Positions 27,316-35,653 are shown, numbered from the stretch's first letter. The stretch is DNA of 64,000 bases from Eubacterium sp. 14-2 (GCF_000403845.2 NZ_KE159568.1:1185400-1249399); one strand, 5' to 3'. Notes: generated by a model from the letters alone, not told the origin. Program-made: numbers and translations.

Positions 27316-29067
27316 TCATGGAAGCAGCAGTTTCTGTCCTGCGTAAATTTTATCTCCATTTTCAATCCCGTTTACTTCACAGACTTTTCCCATCATGTCT
27401 TTGGTATGGTAAATACTGATACAGATGGAAGCAAGGGTATCTCCCGGCTGCACGGTATAATATCTGGGTTCCGCCGGCTGTCCGCCGGAGGTTTCCTGAG
27501 CAGTATTATCCTCTGCCGGAGATTCCGTGGAAGCATCTGTCCCTGTTCCCTCCGGACTGTCTGGGGCCTGTCCGGAGGGTTCCCCGGAGGTTTCCTGACC
27601 TGTCTGTCCTTCACCGGTTTCCGGCTGTGCAGGTTCCTGCCCGGCTGCTTCCCCTTCTGTGGGCCGGGGCTCCTGTCCGGCTGCCTCTCCGCTGCCGGCT
27701 CCCTGGTCTTCCTGCCCGTTTTCCTGGGCAGAGGCCTCTTCCTCCAGGGGAGATACCTGAGAAGACACACTTTCCACCAGCGGCCCGTTCTCATTTCCGG
27801 AACGTTTTCCCTCTGATTCCACATGATTCATAACATCCAGAACATCCTCTACTTCCTGCATTTTCCGGTAATTGTTTATGGTGGTAATACCAAGAACACA
27901 AACAACCACCAGGAAAAAAGAGGAAGCTGTATAGAGGAAATTGCGATTCTGTCTGGCCAGCTGTTTTCCCTGACGTTCCAGTATCATATTCCGATAGGAT
28001 TCCAACGCTTCCTCAGCATGGGTTCTGGGTTCTTCCAGATTGTTTCTGGCGAATATTTTTTCCGGATTTCCAGGCTCCGGCCCGGATTCCCGCTCCAGTT
28101 CCCGGTAAAGTTCCCGAAATTCTTCACTCTGGACTTCTCTCTGTTTCTGCACGAAATCCGTTTCTGATGATTTCTGTTTCTGCACGGAATCCGTTTCTGA
28201 TGATTTCTGTTTCTGTACGGAATCCGCTTCTGATGATTTCTGTTTCTCTATGGAATCTGTTTCTGATAATTTCTGTTTCTGTACGGAATCTGTCTCTGAT
28301 GATTTCTGTTCCTGTACCGCTTCTTCTCCGGGCTGCTTTGAAACGGACATCTTCTCCAAAGACCGGGCTTTTTTCCCTTTGGCTTCTTCCTGTCCTTCGT
28401 TTCCGGCTTTTAATTCCCGGTGCAGCCGGGCAAACTCCGTGCCCTTTTCTGCCTCTGCCAGTTCCGTCAGTTCCTCCAGGCGCTGTTCTTCTTCTTTTTT
28501 GCTGATCATGTATTCCTGCATGGAAATATTTTTCTCATAATAGATATAATAACCTTCCCGTTTCTGCAGGTAGCCCTGGTCATAGATGAAGAATACCTCC
28601 TCGTCTTCCAGAACGTCCATCAGCATCAGCACCTTGTCCCTGCCTGAAAAATATTTCCGGTGGGCGGCTTCTGCCACAGGCGGAAGCTCCATGGCCTGTC
28701 CCGCTTTTCCCAGAAACCAGCCCACAATCTCTTTTTCAGGAAAATGCTGCTCCTTTTCCCGTTCCATATGTTCCCGGAAACTGTCGTCCAGACAGATATT
28801 ATCCCATTGGAATACGCCGTTTCCGCACTCCAGTGCCCCGCTGATAAATGTGTAGCGGATATCCTTGAACACCTGACTGTTTCCCAGAAATACAGCGGCG
28901 CAGGTTTCTTTTTTCCCTGCTATGGTTTTCAGATATGTATATACATAATCTTCCAGGTATATCTTATGTCTTCCCCCAGGGCTGCCCATCTGACGGATGT
29001 TTTTGGGAAGGCTTATTTTCTTCTCTTTTTCTTCCGGTAAACCCTCTCTGCAAACAATTTCTATCAT
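27316..29067 (-). CDS. Membrane protein: inactive JAMM/MPN-like domain, coiled repeats, TM, LysM
   Basis: 583 residues from the ATG at 29067 (AGAGGTG upstream). Residues about 35-175 resemble a JAMM/MPN fold: EIVGWFLGKAG, then HRKYFSGRDKVLMLMD and EEVFFIYD align with IVGW(Y/F)HTHPG...Q/H-x-FF-x-QVALVxD in that family, but the metal-binding HxH is LxK here, so catalysis looks lost. A Glu/Lys/Gln/Ser-rich 11-residue repeat (QKQKSSETDSV, about six copies) spans 251-309. A membrane segment is at 377-396 and a Pro/Glu/Gly/Gln linker precedes a LysM peptidoglycan-binding domain at 536-583. The topology is cytoplasmic N-terminus, external LysM. Follows recR in the same operon. Role unknown. Confidence 0.75.
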   Translation of the reverse strand: MIEIVCREGLPEEKEKKISLPKNIRQMGSPGGRHKIYLEDYVYTYLKTIAGKKETCAAVFLGNSQVFKDIRYTFISGALECGNGVFQWDNICLDDSFREHMEREKEQHFPEKEIVGWFLGKAGQAMELPPVAEAAHRKYFSGRDKVLMLMDVLEDEEVFFIYDQGYLQKREGYYIYYEKNISMQEYMISKKEEEQRLEELTELAEAEKGTEFARLHRELKAGNEGQEEAKGKKARSLEKMSVSKQPGEEAVQEQKSSETDSVQKQKLSETDSIEKQKSSEADSVQKQKSSETDSVQKQKSSETDFVQKQREVQSEEFRELYRELERESGPEPGNPEKIFARNNLEEPRTHAEEALESYRNMILERQGKQLARQNRNFLYTASSFFLVVVCVLGITTINNYRKMQEVEDVLDVMNHVESEGKRSGNENGPLVESVSSQVSPLEEEASAQENGQEDQGAGSGEAAGQEPRPTEGEAAGQEPAQPETGEGQTGQETSGEPSGQAPDSPEGTGTDASTESPAEDNTAQETSGGQPAEPRYYTVQPGDTLASICISIYHTKDMMGKVCEVNGIENGDKIYAGQKLLLP

Positions 29068-29157
29068 GTCTTCACCTCTTTTTCCACATGGTAGCATATT
29101 CTGTTTGCAGTTTTTGGAAATCTCTGTCACACCCCAGAAAAACATTTCGACGTTCTT

Positions 29158-29754
29158 CTACAATTCTGTTCTTCCTTCCAGGGCCCGCAGCAACGTCATC
29201 TCGTCTATATATTCCAGGTCTCCTCCCACAGGCACGCCGCTGGCAATTCTGGATACTCTGATTCCAGTGGGTTTAATCAGTTTGCTGATATACATGGCTG
29301 TGGTTTCTCCTTCCAGACTGGAGTTGGTGGCTATGATTACTTCATCCACATCTGCCTGCAGCCGGTGCATCAGCTCTTTCAATTTGATATCTCCGGGGCC
29401 TATGCCCAGCATGGGGGAAATGGCTCCATGGAGCACATGATACACCCCTTCGTATTTGTTGGTTTTTTCATAAGCCGCCAGATCCCTGGTGTCTTCCACC
29501 ACCATAATGGTCTTATGGTCCCGGTTTTTGTTTTTACAGATGGGACAGAGCTGGTCGTCGGTAAGGGTGTAGCATTCTTTACAGTATTTTACATTTCTTC
29601 TGGCTTCTGTTATGGCAGAAGCCAGTTTCTCCACATGCTCCAGCGGCATATGCAAAATATGAAAAGCAAGCCGCTGTGCCGACTTGCTTCCAATTCCGGG
29701 CAGAGAAGATAACTCCTCAATCAGTTTACTTATCTGGCTGCTGTAATAATCCAT
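29158..29754 (-). CDS. recR: Recombination mediator RecR
   Basis: 198 residues with every RecR landmark: helix-hairpin-helix (SLPGIGSKSAQRLAFHIL), a four-Cys zinc finger (CKECYTLTDDQLCPICKN), and a Toprim domain (MVVEDTRDLAAYE to IIATNSSLEGETTAMYI). RecR loads RecA with RecF and RecO at gaps. Follows ybaB by about 20 bases in the conserved dnaX-ybaB-recR block. Ribosome site GGGAGG. Confidence 0.97.
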   Translation of the reverse strand: MDYYSSQISKLIEELSSLPGIGSKSAQRLAFHILHMPLEHVEKLASAITEARRNVKYCKECYTLTDDQLCPICKNKNRDHKTIMVVEDTRDLAAYEKTNKYEGVYHVLHGAISPMLGIGPGDIKLKELMHRLQADVDEVIIATNSSLEGETTAMYISKLIKPTGIRVSRIASGVPVGGDLEYIDEMTLLRALEGRTEL

Positions 29755-29774
29755 TTTTTCCTCCCTGCATAAAA

Positions 29775-30128
29775 TTAAAATGGAAATCCGCCGCCCATTC
29801 CGCCGAGTCCACCCGTGATTTTCGACATGGACTGCTGGGACGCCTCTTCAATCTGGCGGAGGGCCTCATTGGTAGCCGCCATAATCAGGTCTTCCAGCAT
29901 TTCGATGTCGTCCGGGTCCACTACTTCTTCCGTAAGTTTCACCTTTGTTACTTCCCGTTTACCGGAAATGGTCACTTCCACAGCTCCGCCTCCTGCGGCT
30001 GCTGTAATCTCTTTTTCCTCCAGCGCTTTGGTGGCCTCTTCCATCTGCTTCTGCATTTTCTGGGCCTGCTTCATCAGATTATTCATGTTACCGGGCATTC
30101 CTCCCGGAAATCCTCCGCGTTTCGCCAT
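29775..30128 (-). CDS. ybaB: Nucleoid-associated protein YbaB/EbfC
   Basis: 117 residues, with the YbaB core QAQKMQKQMEEATKALEEKEITAAAGGG, VEVTISGKREVTKVKL and PDDIEMLEDLIMAATNEAL. Gly/Met-rich ends flank it (GGFPGGMPGNMNNLM; GGLGGMGGGFPF). EbfC-type dimers bind DNA and are coded between dnaX and recR in most bacteria, as here. Ribosome site AGGAGGATATACA. Confidence 0.95.
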   Translation of the reverse strand: MAKRGGFPGGMPGNMNNLMKQAQKMQKQMEEATKALEEKEITAAAGGGAVEVTISGKREVTKVKLTEEVVDPDDIEMLEDLIMAATNEALRQIEEASQQSMSKITGGLGGMGGGFPF

Positions 30129-30151
30129 TGTATATCCTCCTAATCTCTGTT

Positions 30152-31747
30152 TCAGTCTTCTATGACTATTTCCATATTTATGAGTTTTCCAAGATCCACG
30201 TAAGTATCTTCTGCCGGACGTCCGGTTTCATGGAGCTGGATTTTTACTTCCACTTCTTTTCCCGTTCTTTCCGATATTACCTGCTTCAGTTCCTGCATAT
30301 GAGTTTCCGTGCCCACAAATGCCTCTGCCACCTCGTCTTCTAACACAATCAGAAGCTGATTTTCCCCCGAAAGGCTTAAATGAGCGGTTTTCAGATAATT
30401 CTTCAGTCCGCCGGACAAACCTTCAATGATAGAACGCCAGTTCTGCACCACTTTCTGAATATCTTCCGGTACTGCTTTTGGCATACGGGGCGCCGGCTCA
30501 TTCTCTGCAGTTTCTTCTGACCGGACAGCTGCAGGTTCTCCCTGATTCTTTCCGCTGCTTCCTTGGGAAATTTTTCCACGGGAAACAGGTATGCCCTGTT
30601 CCATCTGTTTTTCCAGACTGGAAATTCTCTGAACCAGAGACTCATAATCCCGTTCCATCTGGGGCCTGCACAGTTTAATCAGGGCAATTTCCAGAAGGAT
30701 TCTTTTCTGGGTGCCATAGCGGAGCTGGCCGGACAGCTCTGAAAAAATACGGATATAGCGTATCAGCTGCTCCGGTTCTGCCATCGCTGATTCTTCTTTT
30801 AAAAGCTGCAGGTTTTCACTGGAAATATCCAGCACGTCTTCCATATTATCAGAACTCTGCAATAAAAGCAAATTTCTGAGATACCATGTGAAATCTGTCA
30901 CAAACTGTCCTGGCTCCCGGCCCTGTGCCACCAGTTCTTCCAACAGGATAATGACGCCGGCCACATCCTGTCTGAGAATCTTCTGCAGCATGTCGGAAAA
31001 CACCTCTGTGTCCACAGCCCCCAGCACTTCCAGCACCTTTTCAAAGGTGAGACGTTCTCCCAGATAAAAGGCGATACACTGATCCAGCAGGCTTAAGGCA
31101 TCCCGCATGGAGCCGTCTGCCGCTTTTGCAATGTAGCGGATGGCTTTGGGTTCCACTTCCACCTGTTCTTTTTCCATGAGTTCTTCCAGCCGTGCGGCTA
31201 TGGCGTCAATGGTAATTCTCCGGAAATCATACCGCTGGCAGCGGGAAAGGATGGTCACAGGTATTTTATGGGCTTCTGTGGTGGCCAGAATAAAAATCAC
31301 ATAGGAGGGAGGTTCTTCCAGCGTTTTCAGCAGTGCATTGAATGCCCCTGTGGAAAGCATATGAACCTCATCAATAATATAGACTTTATATCTGCCTTCC
31401 GTGGGAGAATAAGCCACTTCCTCGCGGATTTCCCTGATGTTATCCACACCGTTGTTGGATGCGGCGTCAATCTCTATCACATTCATGGAACTGCCTGCGC
31501 CAATGGCCCTGCAGGAGGGGCACTGGCCGCAGGGGCTTCCTTCCCGCGGATGATCGCAGTTGACTGCCCTGGCAAATATTTTGGCTATGGTAGTCTTCCC
31601 GGTTCCTCTGGTTCCGCAGAACAGATAGGCATGTCCCACCCGTTCTGCCCGGATCTGATTTTTCAGGGTTGTTACAATATGTTCCTGTCCCCGGACATCT
31701 TCAAATTCCTGAGGACGGAATTTCCGGTATAAGGCCGTATATGACAT
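30152..31747 (-). CDS. dnaX: DNA polymerase III subunit gamma/tau
   Basis: 531 residues. Walker A GTRGTGKT at 45-52, zinc-binding Cys residues 64, 73, 76 and 79, Walker B-type VYIIDEVHMLS, and SRC sensor region (TILSRCQRYDFR). The clamp-loader ATPase domain (1-220) is followed by the tau-type C-terminus for polymerase contacts. No frameshift slippery site was looked for exhaustively. Starts 2 bases after the pfkA stop with a weak ribosome site, so translation is likely coupled to pfkA. Confidence 0.97.
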   Translation of the reverse strand: MSYTALYRKFRPQEFEDVRGQEHIVTTLKNQIRAERVGHAYLFCGTRGTGKTTIAKIFARAVNCDHPREGSPCGQCPSCRAIGAGSSMNVIEIDAASNNGVDNIREIREEVAYSPTEGRYKVYIIDEVHMLSTGAFNALLKTLEEPPSYVIFILATTEAHKIPVTILSRCQRYDFRRITIDAIAARLEELMEKEQVEVEPKAIRYIAKAADGSMRDALSLLDQCIAFYLGERLTFEKVLEVLGAVDTEVFSDMLQKILRQDVAGVIILLEELVAQGREPGQFVTDFTWYLRNLLLLQSSDNMEDVLDISSENLQLLKEESAMAEPEQLIRYIRIFSELSGQLRYGTQKRILLEIALIKLCRPQMERDYESLVQRISSLEKQMEQGIPVSRGKISQGSSGKNQGEPAAVRSEETAENEPAPRMPKAVPEDIQKVVQNWRSIIEGLSGGLKNYLKTAHLSLSGENQLLIVLEDEVAEAFVGTETHMQELKQVISERTGKEVEVKIQLHETGRPAEDTYVDLGKLINMEIVIED

Positions 31748-31749
31748 AT

Positions 31750-32823
31750 TTAATCACCAAAGCTGATGCCGATTAATTTTGCTTCTTTTATAATTTTGGA
31801 ATCAGGCTCTACTGTTTTTAATTTTCCGGCCACTTCTTCCAGGGGAACTTTCTTCGTATTTCCGTTCACCATGGCTACCATATAGCCATACTCCCCTTTC
31901 AGGATTAAGCTGGCAGCTGCCGCGCCCAGTCTGGTACAGAGTACACGGTCATAAGGGCAGGGGCTTCCGCCTCTCTGGGTATGTCCCGGAACGGTCACAC
32001 GCACTTCGCTTCCGATTTTTTCTTCGATTCTGGCTGCCACTTCGTAAGAAACGGAAGGATATTTTCTGCTCTTTTTCTTTTCTTTCAGCTCTTTTTTGGA
32101 AAGGGCCGCGTCTTCTTTGGAAATGGCTCCTTCGGCCACTGCCAGTATGGTAAAGCCTTTTCCCGCTTTATTTCTTCCTGCGATGGCAGAAACTACTTTA
32201 TCAATATCATAGGGGATTTCCGGAAGCAGGATTATGTCTGCGCCTCCGGCAATTCCTGCGTACAGTGTGAGCCAGCCCACTTTATGGCCCATTACTTCCA
32301 CAATAAACACACGGTTATGGGAAGCGGCTGTGGTATGGATACAGTCAATGGCTTCCGTTGCAATATTGATGGCGCTCTGGAAACCGAAGGTTACGTCTGT
32401 ACCGTAAATATCATTGTCAATGGTTTTGGGAAGATGAATCACATTCAATCCTTCTTCTCTGAGAAGATTTGCTGTTTTCTGGGTTCCGTTTCCTCCCAGA
32501 ATCACCAGGCAGTCCAGACGCAGCTTGTAATAAGTCTGTTTCATGGCTTCCACCTTGTCCAGGCCCTTTTCATCGGGTACCCGCATCATTTTAAATGGCT
32601 GTCTGGAAGTTCCCAGAATCGTACCGCCTTTTGTAAGAATTCCTGAAAAATCCGAGCCGGTAAGCAGACGGTAATTTCCATAAATCAGGCCCTTGTACCC
32701 TTCGTAAAAACCGTATACTTCCAGATCTTCCACATTTTTGCTCAGTCCTTTTACCACTCCGCGCATTGCCGCATTTAATGCCTGGCAGTCGCCGCCGCTT
32801 GTCAGCATTCCAATTCTTTTCAT
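31750..32823 (-). CDS. pfkA: 6-phosphofructokinase
   Basis: 357 residues. It phosphorylates fructose 6-phosphate in glycolysis. Motifs: MLTSGGDCQALNAAMRG at the N-terminus, LGGNGT (109-114), LPKTIDNDIYGTD (131-143), the MGHKVGWLTL substrate segment and PGHTQRGG. The PKTIDND Lys (equivalent to E. coli position 124) places it among ATP/PPi mixed clades; Gly at the 104 equivalent suggests ATP use. The usual Asp of GGDG is Asn here (GGNG). ATG at 32823 follows AAAGGATGTG. First gene of the pfkA-dnaX-ybaB-recR transcript. Confidence 0.9.
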   Translation of the reverse strand: MKRIGMLTSGGDCQALNAAMRGVVKGLSKNVEDLEVYGFYEGYKGLIYGNYRLLTGSDFSGILTKGGTILGTSRQPFKMMRVPDEKGLDKVEAMKQTYYKLRLDCLVILGGNGTQKTANLLREEGLNVIHLPKTIDNDIYGTDVTFGFQSAINIATEAIDCIHTTAASHNRVFIVEVMGHKVGWLTLYAGIAGGADIILLPEIPYDIDKVVSAIAGRNKAGKGFTILAVAEGAISKEDAALSKKELKEKKKSRKYPSVSYEVAARIEEKIGSEVRVTVPGHTQRGGSPCPYDRVLCTRLGAAAASLILKGEYGYMVAMVNGNTKKVPLEEVAGKLKTVEPDSKIIKEAKLIGISFGD

Positions 32824-32963
32824 AATCTTCACATCCTTTACCATATTTCATTTCCAGTAATTCATTCATTTTCCATCATTATGGCAGGAAAGGTATTTCC
32901 TGCCTGACGGAAATATTATAGCTCATTATTTTGTCCACCACAAGATTTTTCTTCTGTTTCCAT

Positions 32964-32991
32964 TTGCATTTCTGAAAATTTCTGGTATAAT
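32964..32991 (+). promoter_or_regulatory. Sigma-A promoter for tRNA-Ser
   Basis: TTGCAT (32964-32969), 16 bases, TATAAT (32986-32991), about 80 bases upstream of the tRNA on the same strand. Confidence 0.6.
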
Positions 32992-33069
32992 ATCTGGAGA
33001 TGTTACGGTGTCCTGGCAGTTGTTGGCTTCCGTCATAAATTACAGGGCCGTCATCTTATTTACCATTCT

Positions 33070-33158
33070 GGAGGAGTACCCAAGCGGCTGAAGGGTCTGG
33101 CTTCGAACACCAGCAGGTCGGTAGTCCCGGCGCGGGGGTTCAAATCCCCCCTCCTCCG
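33070..33158 (+). tRNA. tRNA-Ser (anticodon CGA)
   Basis: Acceptor GGAGGAG pairs with CTCCTCC; T-arm GGGGG-TTCAAAT-CCCCC; a long variable arm typical of class II tRNAs; discriminator G. The anticodon loop TTCGAAC gives CGA, reading UCG serine codons. The last base pair of the anticodon stem is a C-A mismatch as drawn. CCA is not encoded. Serine tRNA genes commonly lie near tadA and dnaX in Firmicutes, as here. Confidence 0.93.
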
Positions 33159-33162
33159 TTAC

Positions 33163-33192
33163 AAAAGCGCTGAGTTTTCAGCGCTTTTTTTA
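33163..33192 (+). terminator. Intrinsic terminator after tRNA-Ser
   Basis: AAAGCGCTGA/TCAGCGCTTT with a 4-base loop and a run of T, starting 5 bases after the tRNA 3' end. Confidence 0.92.
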
Positions 33193-33249
33193 TCTTACAG
33201 GAAAGACCTTGTCACGCTAACGCGTGAAAGTATCTTTCCTGTAAGATAA
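33190..33249. repeat. Type-A interspersed hairpin element
   Basis: Arms TTATCTTACAGGAAAGA/TCTTTCCTGTAAGATAA enclose an inner TCACGC-N4-GCGTGA-like hairpin. This is the cleanest copy of the family also present at 13864-13924, 6426-6470 and 41491-41540. Confidence 0.85.
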
Positions 33250-33495
33250 AATAATATGCGCAGGGCCTGCCCACTTTGTTCTTTCTGCATCAGATTCATG
33301 AAAAATCCTGTCATACTCACCATTTTATAAAAGAACAGAAAAAAATCTCTGCAGCCGGCGGAACCCTGTACCCTTCTGGTACTTTTCCTTTCCAGTCACA
33401 AAGATTTCTTTCGGAGCTAAAGTTTTATTGAGATCTTTTCCCCTTTTCACACCCCTTGTGATTATTCTACAGGCGTTTCACCGGAATCACCATAC
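33250..33495. other. Intergenic stretch without recognised gene
   Basis: Between the type-A repeat and a long imperfect hairpin. It contains a small GTACC-N5-GGTAC-TTTT hairpin near 33369-33387. No coding frame with a ribosome site was seen. Confidence 0.4.
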
Positions 33496-33604
33496 ACTTT
33501 GAGGAAAATTTCAGGTTTCTGTCGGAAATTTATAGATTTTTCCGAAATTTTCCTTTTATTATCTCCGAAAAAATAGGAAATATTTCCTAATTTTTCCTCA
33601 AAGT
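33496..33604. other. 109-base A+T-rich nested inverted repeat upstream of the peptide gene
   Basis: Outer arms ACTTTGAGGAAAA/TTTTCCTCAAAGT are perfect over 13 bases. Inside are TCGGAAA/TTTCCGA and a 12-base palindrome GGAAATATTTCC. It ends 27 bases before the -10 box of the peptide promoter. It could be a small RNA, a MITE-like remnant or a protein-binding region. Confidence 0.55.
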
Positions 33605-33628
33605 TCATGGCTGCCCGTGGGTTATCGT

Positions 33629-33636
33629 GTTATACT
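33629..33636 (+). promoter_or_regulatory. Extended -10 promoter of the signal-peptide gene
   Basis: The sequence TGTTATACT has an extended -10 (TG-N-TATACT). No good -35 is present, which is typical of extended -10 promoters and of promoters that need an activator. Predicted start near 33643. Confidence 0.5.
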
Positions 33637-33651
33637 TCCCACATCATATCA

Positions 33652-33672
33652 GTGTTTACATCAGGTAAACAC
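33652..33672. promoter_or_regulatory. Palindromic operator before the peptide gene
   Basis: Perfect inverted repeat GTGTTTAC-N5-GTAAACAC just downstream of the predicted transcription start. A third half-site GTAAACA follows at 33679-33685. Position and symmetry fit a binding site for a dimeric HTH regulator; the HTH-TPR protein encoded opposite is the obvious candidate, but binding is not shown. Confidence 0.6.
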
Positions 33673-33705
33673 ATGGCTGTAAACATTCACAAAGGAGGTT
33701 TTTTT

Positions 33706-33849
33706 ATGAAAAAAACAATCATAAGCACCTGTTTATCTTTTTGTCTTTTGTCTGCGCTTTTTCCATCGCTGACCTCTTTCAAATCAGGTCCGAAGCTGCC
33801 TGGAATCAGTACCCTGTCATATTTCGACGATCTCATGGAGTATTATTGA
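33706..33849 (+). CDS. Small secreted peptide, candidate signalling propeptide
   Basis: 47 codons with a very strong ribosome site (AAAGGAGG, 7 bases before ATG). The product is a Sec-type signal peptide (MKKTIISTCLSFCLLSALF), then a short mature part with FKSGPKLPG and ending YFDDLMEYY. Size and layout fit PapR/Phr-type pheromone precursors of RRNPP systems. The 3' end overlaps the convergent HTH-TPR regulator gene by 33 bases. The upstream region holds an extended -10 promoter and a perfect palindrome. No homologue was recognised; the pheromone role is inferred from context. Confidence 0.6.
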   Translation: MKKTIISTCLSFCLLSALFPSLTSFKSGPKLPGISTLSYFDDLMEYY

Positions 33850-34752
33850 TTCCATCTGCCAGTTTTCTTTCAGAAAATTCTGCAGCTTTTCACACTGTGT
33901 CCTGTCTCCCAGGGCATAAAAAGCACAGAAGCCTTTTATAAATGACTCTTTTGCCTGTTCTCTTTCCTGCAGTTCCAGCAGGGCGAGCCCTCTGTTAATG
34001 AGGAATTTGGGGAACAGGCAAAAACGGTTATTTTCTTTCTCCATGGCAATTCCCTGATTACAGAGTTCCACCACATGAGAATATTTCTTTTCATCCAGCA
34101 GCAGATTGGAAAGATTAAACAGAATCATTGGATATTTCTGTGCCTTTTCTCTCCGGTCTATGATATGCGTATCCATATACTGTTTCAGCCCGAACAGTAT
34201 TTCTATGGCTTTGTCCCGCCTGCCCAGTTTCCGGTATGCTCTTGCAATATTGATAAGAATTACCATTTCATTATAGGTCAGCAGCCCTTTCAGCGCAGTT
34301 TCCACTTCAATTCCATTGGGTTTTGTCATGCGCAGAGTTTCCTCCAGTTCTTCAATAATCCCTGCCCAGTCTTCATTTTTCCGCTGTTTCAATATAATTC
34401 TGGTAAAACGGCAATACTGGGAATTCAGAATATCTCCCTTTGCTATGGTGCGCTCAAATCTGTCAGTCAGCTCTTCCAGTCCCTCATAGTCATAATTGGT
34501 AATTTTACGGACAATCCGGCTGCATATTTCCACCTGCTGCATTTCCTCTCTGCTGGAATACTGCAGAAACGTCTCTCCGCAGCCCAAACGCTGTGTCAGT
34601 GCTTCCACGGTTTTCCGATTTGGCAGCCGCGTCCCGTTTTCAATCTTGGACAGATTTCCCACAGAACAGATTCCAAAACATAATTCTTCCTGCGAATATC
34701 CACGTTCCACCCTCATATCGTGGATATAATTTCCGATTTCATATACCGCCAT
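33817..34752 (-). CDS. HTH-TPR transcriptional regulator (RRNPP-like)
   Basis: 311 residues. An XRE-type helix-turn-helix at about 7-62 (IGNYIHDMRVERGYSQEELCFGI, LSKIENGTRLPNRKTVEALTQRL) is followed by about 240 residues of TPR-like helical repeats (EVETALKGLLTYNEMVILINIARAYRKLGRRDKAIEIL and similar). PlcR, Rgg and related proteins share this architecture and bind exported-then-imported peptides through the TPR part. The convergent 47-codon secreted peptide gene at its 3' end is a candidate ligand. Other HTH-TPR proteins respond to unrelated cues, so this remains a hypothesis. Confidence 0.75.
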   Translation of the reverse strand: MAVYEIGNYIHDMRVERGYSQEELCFGICSVGNLSKIENGTRLPNRKTVEALTQRLGCGETFLQYSSREEMQQVEICSRIVRKITNYDYEGLEELTDRFERTIAKGDILNSQYCRFTRIILKQRKNEDWAGIIEELEETLRMTKPNGIEVETALKGLLTYNEMVILINIARAYRKLGRRDKAIEILFGLKQYMDTHIIDRREKAQKYPMILFNLSNLLLDEKKYSHVVELCNQGIAMEKENNRFCLFPKFLINRGLALLELQEREQAKESFIKGFCAFYALGDRTQCEKLQNFLKENWQMESIILHEIVEI

Positions 34753-34797
34753 TCCTTATTATTCCCCTGCCTTTCCTGTCTCTCCTCCACGTCTGTC

Positions 34798-34826
34798 ATT
34801 ATAGAACAATTGCTTTTCTTTGTCCA
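34798..34826 (-). promoter_or_regulatory. Sigma-A promoter for the HTH-TPR regulator
   Basis: Minus strand TGGACA, 17 bases, TATAAT; predicted start about 40 bases before the ATG. Confidence 0.7.
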
Positions 34827-34917
34827 CGAAATCCGCGATTCTCTAATTACAGCCCGGACTGAGTCACTTTTTCATTTCAGGCAGGCCGGATTCTTCCCGC
34901 CCTGAATTCTGTTTTTC

Positions 34918-34946
34918 TTGCCTTTTATTTTATTTCCATTTATAAT
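34918..34946 (+). promoter_or_regulatory. Sigma-A promoter for the lipoprotein gene
   Basis: TTGCCT, 17 bases, TATAAT, about 60 bases before the start codon at 35009. Confidence 0.6.
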
Positions 34947-35008
34947 AATAGTGAAAATCAGGTAACTAATCAGAATGTTTTCCATTTTTATGCAGGAAAG
35001 GATTTCCC

Positions 35009-35653
35009 ATGAAAAAATATTTTTCCATTTTGTTTTTTGCCATGTGTTTATGCGCCACTTTCCTGAGCGGCTGCGGAGAACCGAAAAAAAATGCCGCTGA
35101 CTCTGTCAGGGCAATTTATGATCTGTATATTCTGGGGGATACCCAGGGAATCACCTCTCTGGGAATGACGGAGGAAGATATTAATACTGCCCGCCAGACT
35201 TATGACGATTCTCTGAAAGAAACGCTCCGGGCCAATTTTTCTGCCAGCGGGCAGGAAATAGAAGAAGCGGTACTGGATGAACTGTGCAATGCCCGCAAAA
35301 CCGCCCTGGCCAAAATGAAGGCTTCTGCTGAAATTATTTCCGAAGCGGACGGAAAGGCAACCGTTGTAATTCACACCACTTATTTTGATGAATCCAGCCT
35401 GGATGCGGACGCTTTTTTCAGCGCCAAGGAAGACGCCCGGCATAAAAGTTTTGCTTCCACAGAAGAACAGAACAAATTTCTGATGGACACCTATACGCAG
35501 AATTTAATCACAGCTTACCATGAAGTGACGCCCTCAGAAAAAACCACTGATATTTCTGTGGACTGTGTTATCCAGAACAACACCTGGGTTCCTGCCAATA
35601 TGTCCTCTTTCGGTTCCGACCTGGCGCTGGCCATTACCGGACAGACAGAATAG
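35009..35653 (+). CDS. Lipoprotein, DUF5105-like
   Basis: 214 residues. A lipoprotein signal with lipobox LSGC (Cys22) leads to a mature helical/beta domain with ADSVRAIYDLYILGDTQGI at its start and repeated pairing of YDDSLKETL with EEVLDELCNARKTAL-like helices. This resembles the DUF5105 lipoproteins of Firmicutes, whose role is unknown. Preceded by AGGAAAGGA and a sigma-A promoter. The next plus-strand gene begins about 90 bases on. Confidence 0.75.
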   Translation: MKKYFSILFFAMCLCATFLSGCGEPKKNAADSVRAIYDLYILGDTQGITSLGMTEEDINTARQTYDDSLKETLRANFSASGQEIEEAVLDELCNARKTALAKMKASAEIISEADGKATVVIHTTYFDESSLDADAFFSAKEDARHKSFASTEEQNKFLMDTYTQNLITAYHEVTPSEKTTDISVDCVIQNNTWVPANMSSFGSDLALAITGQTE

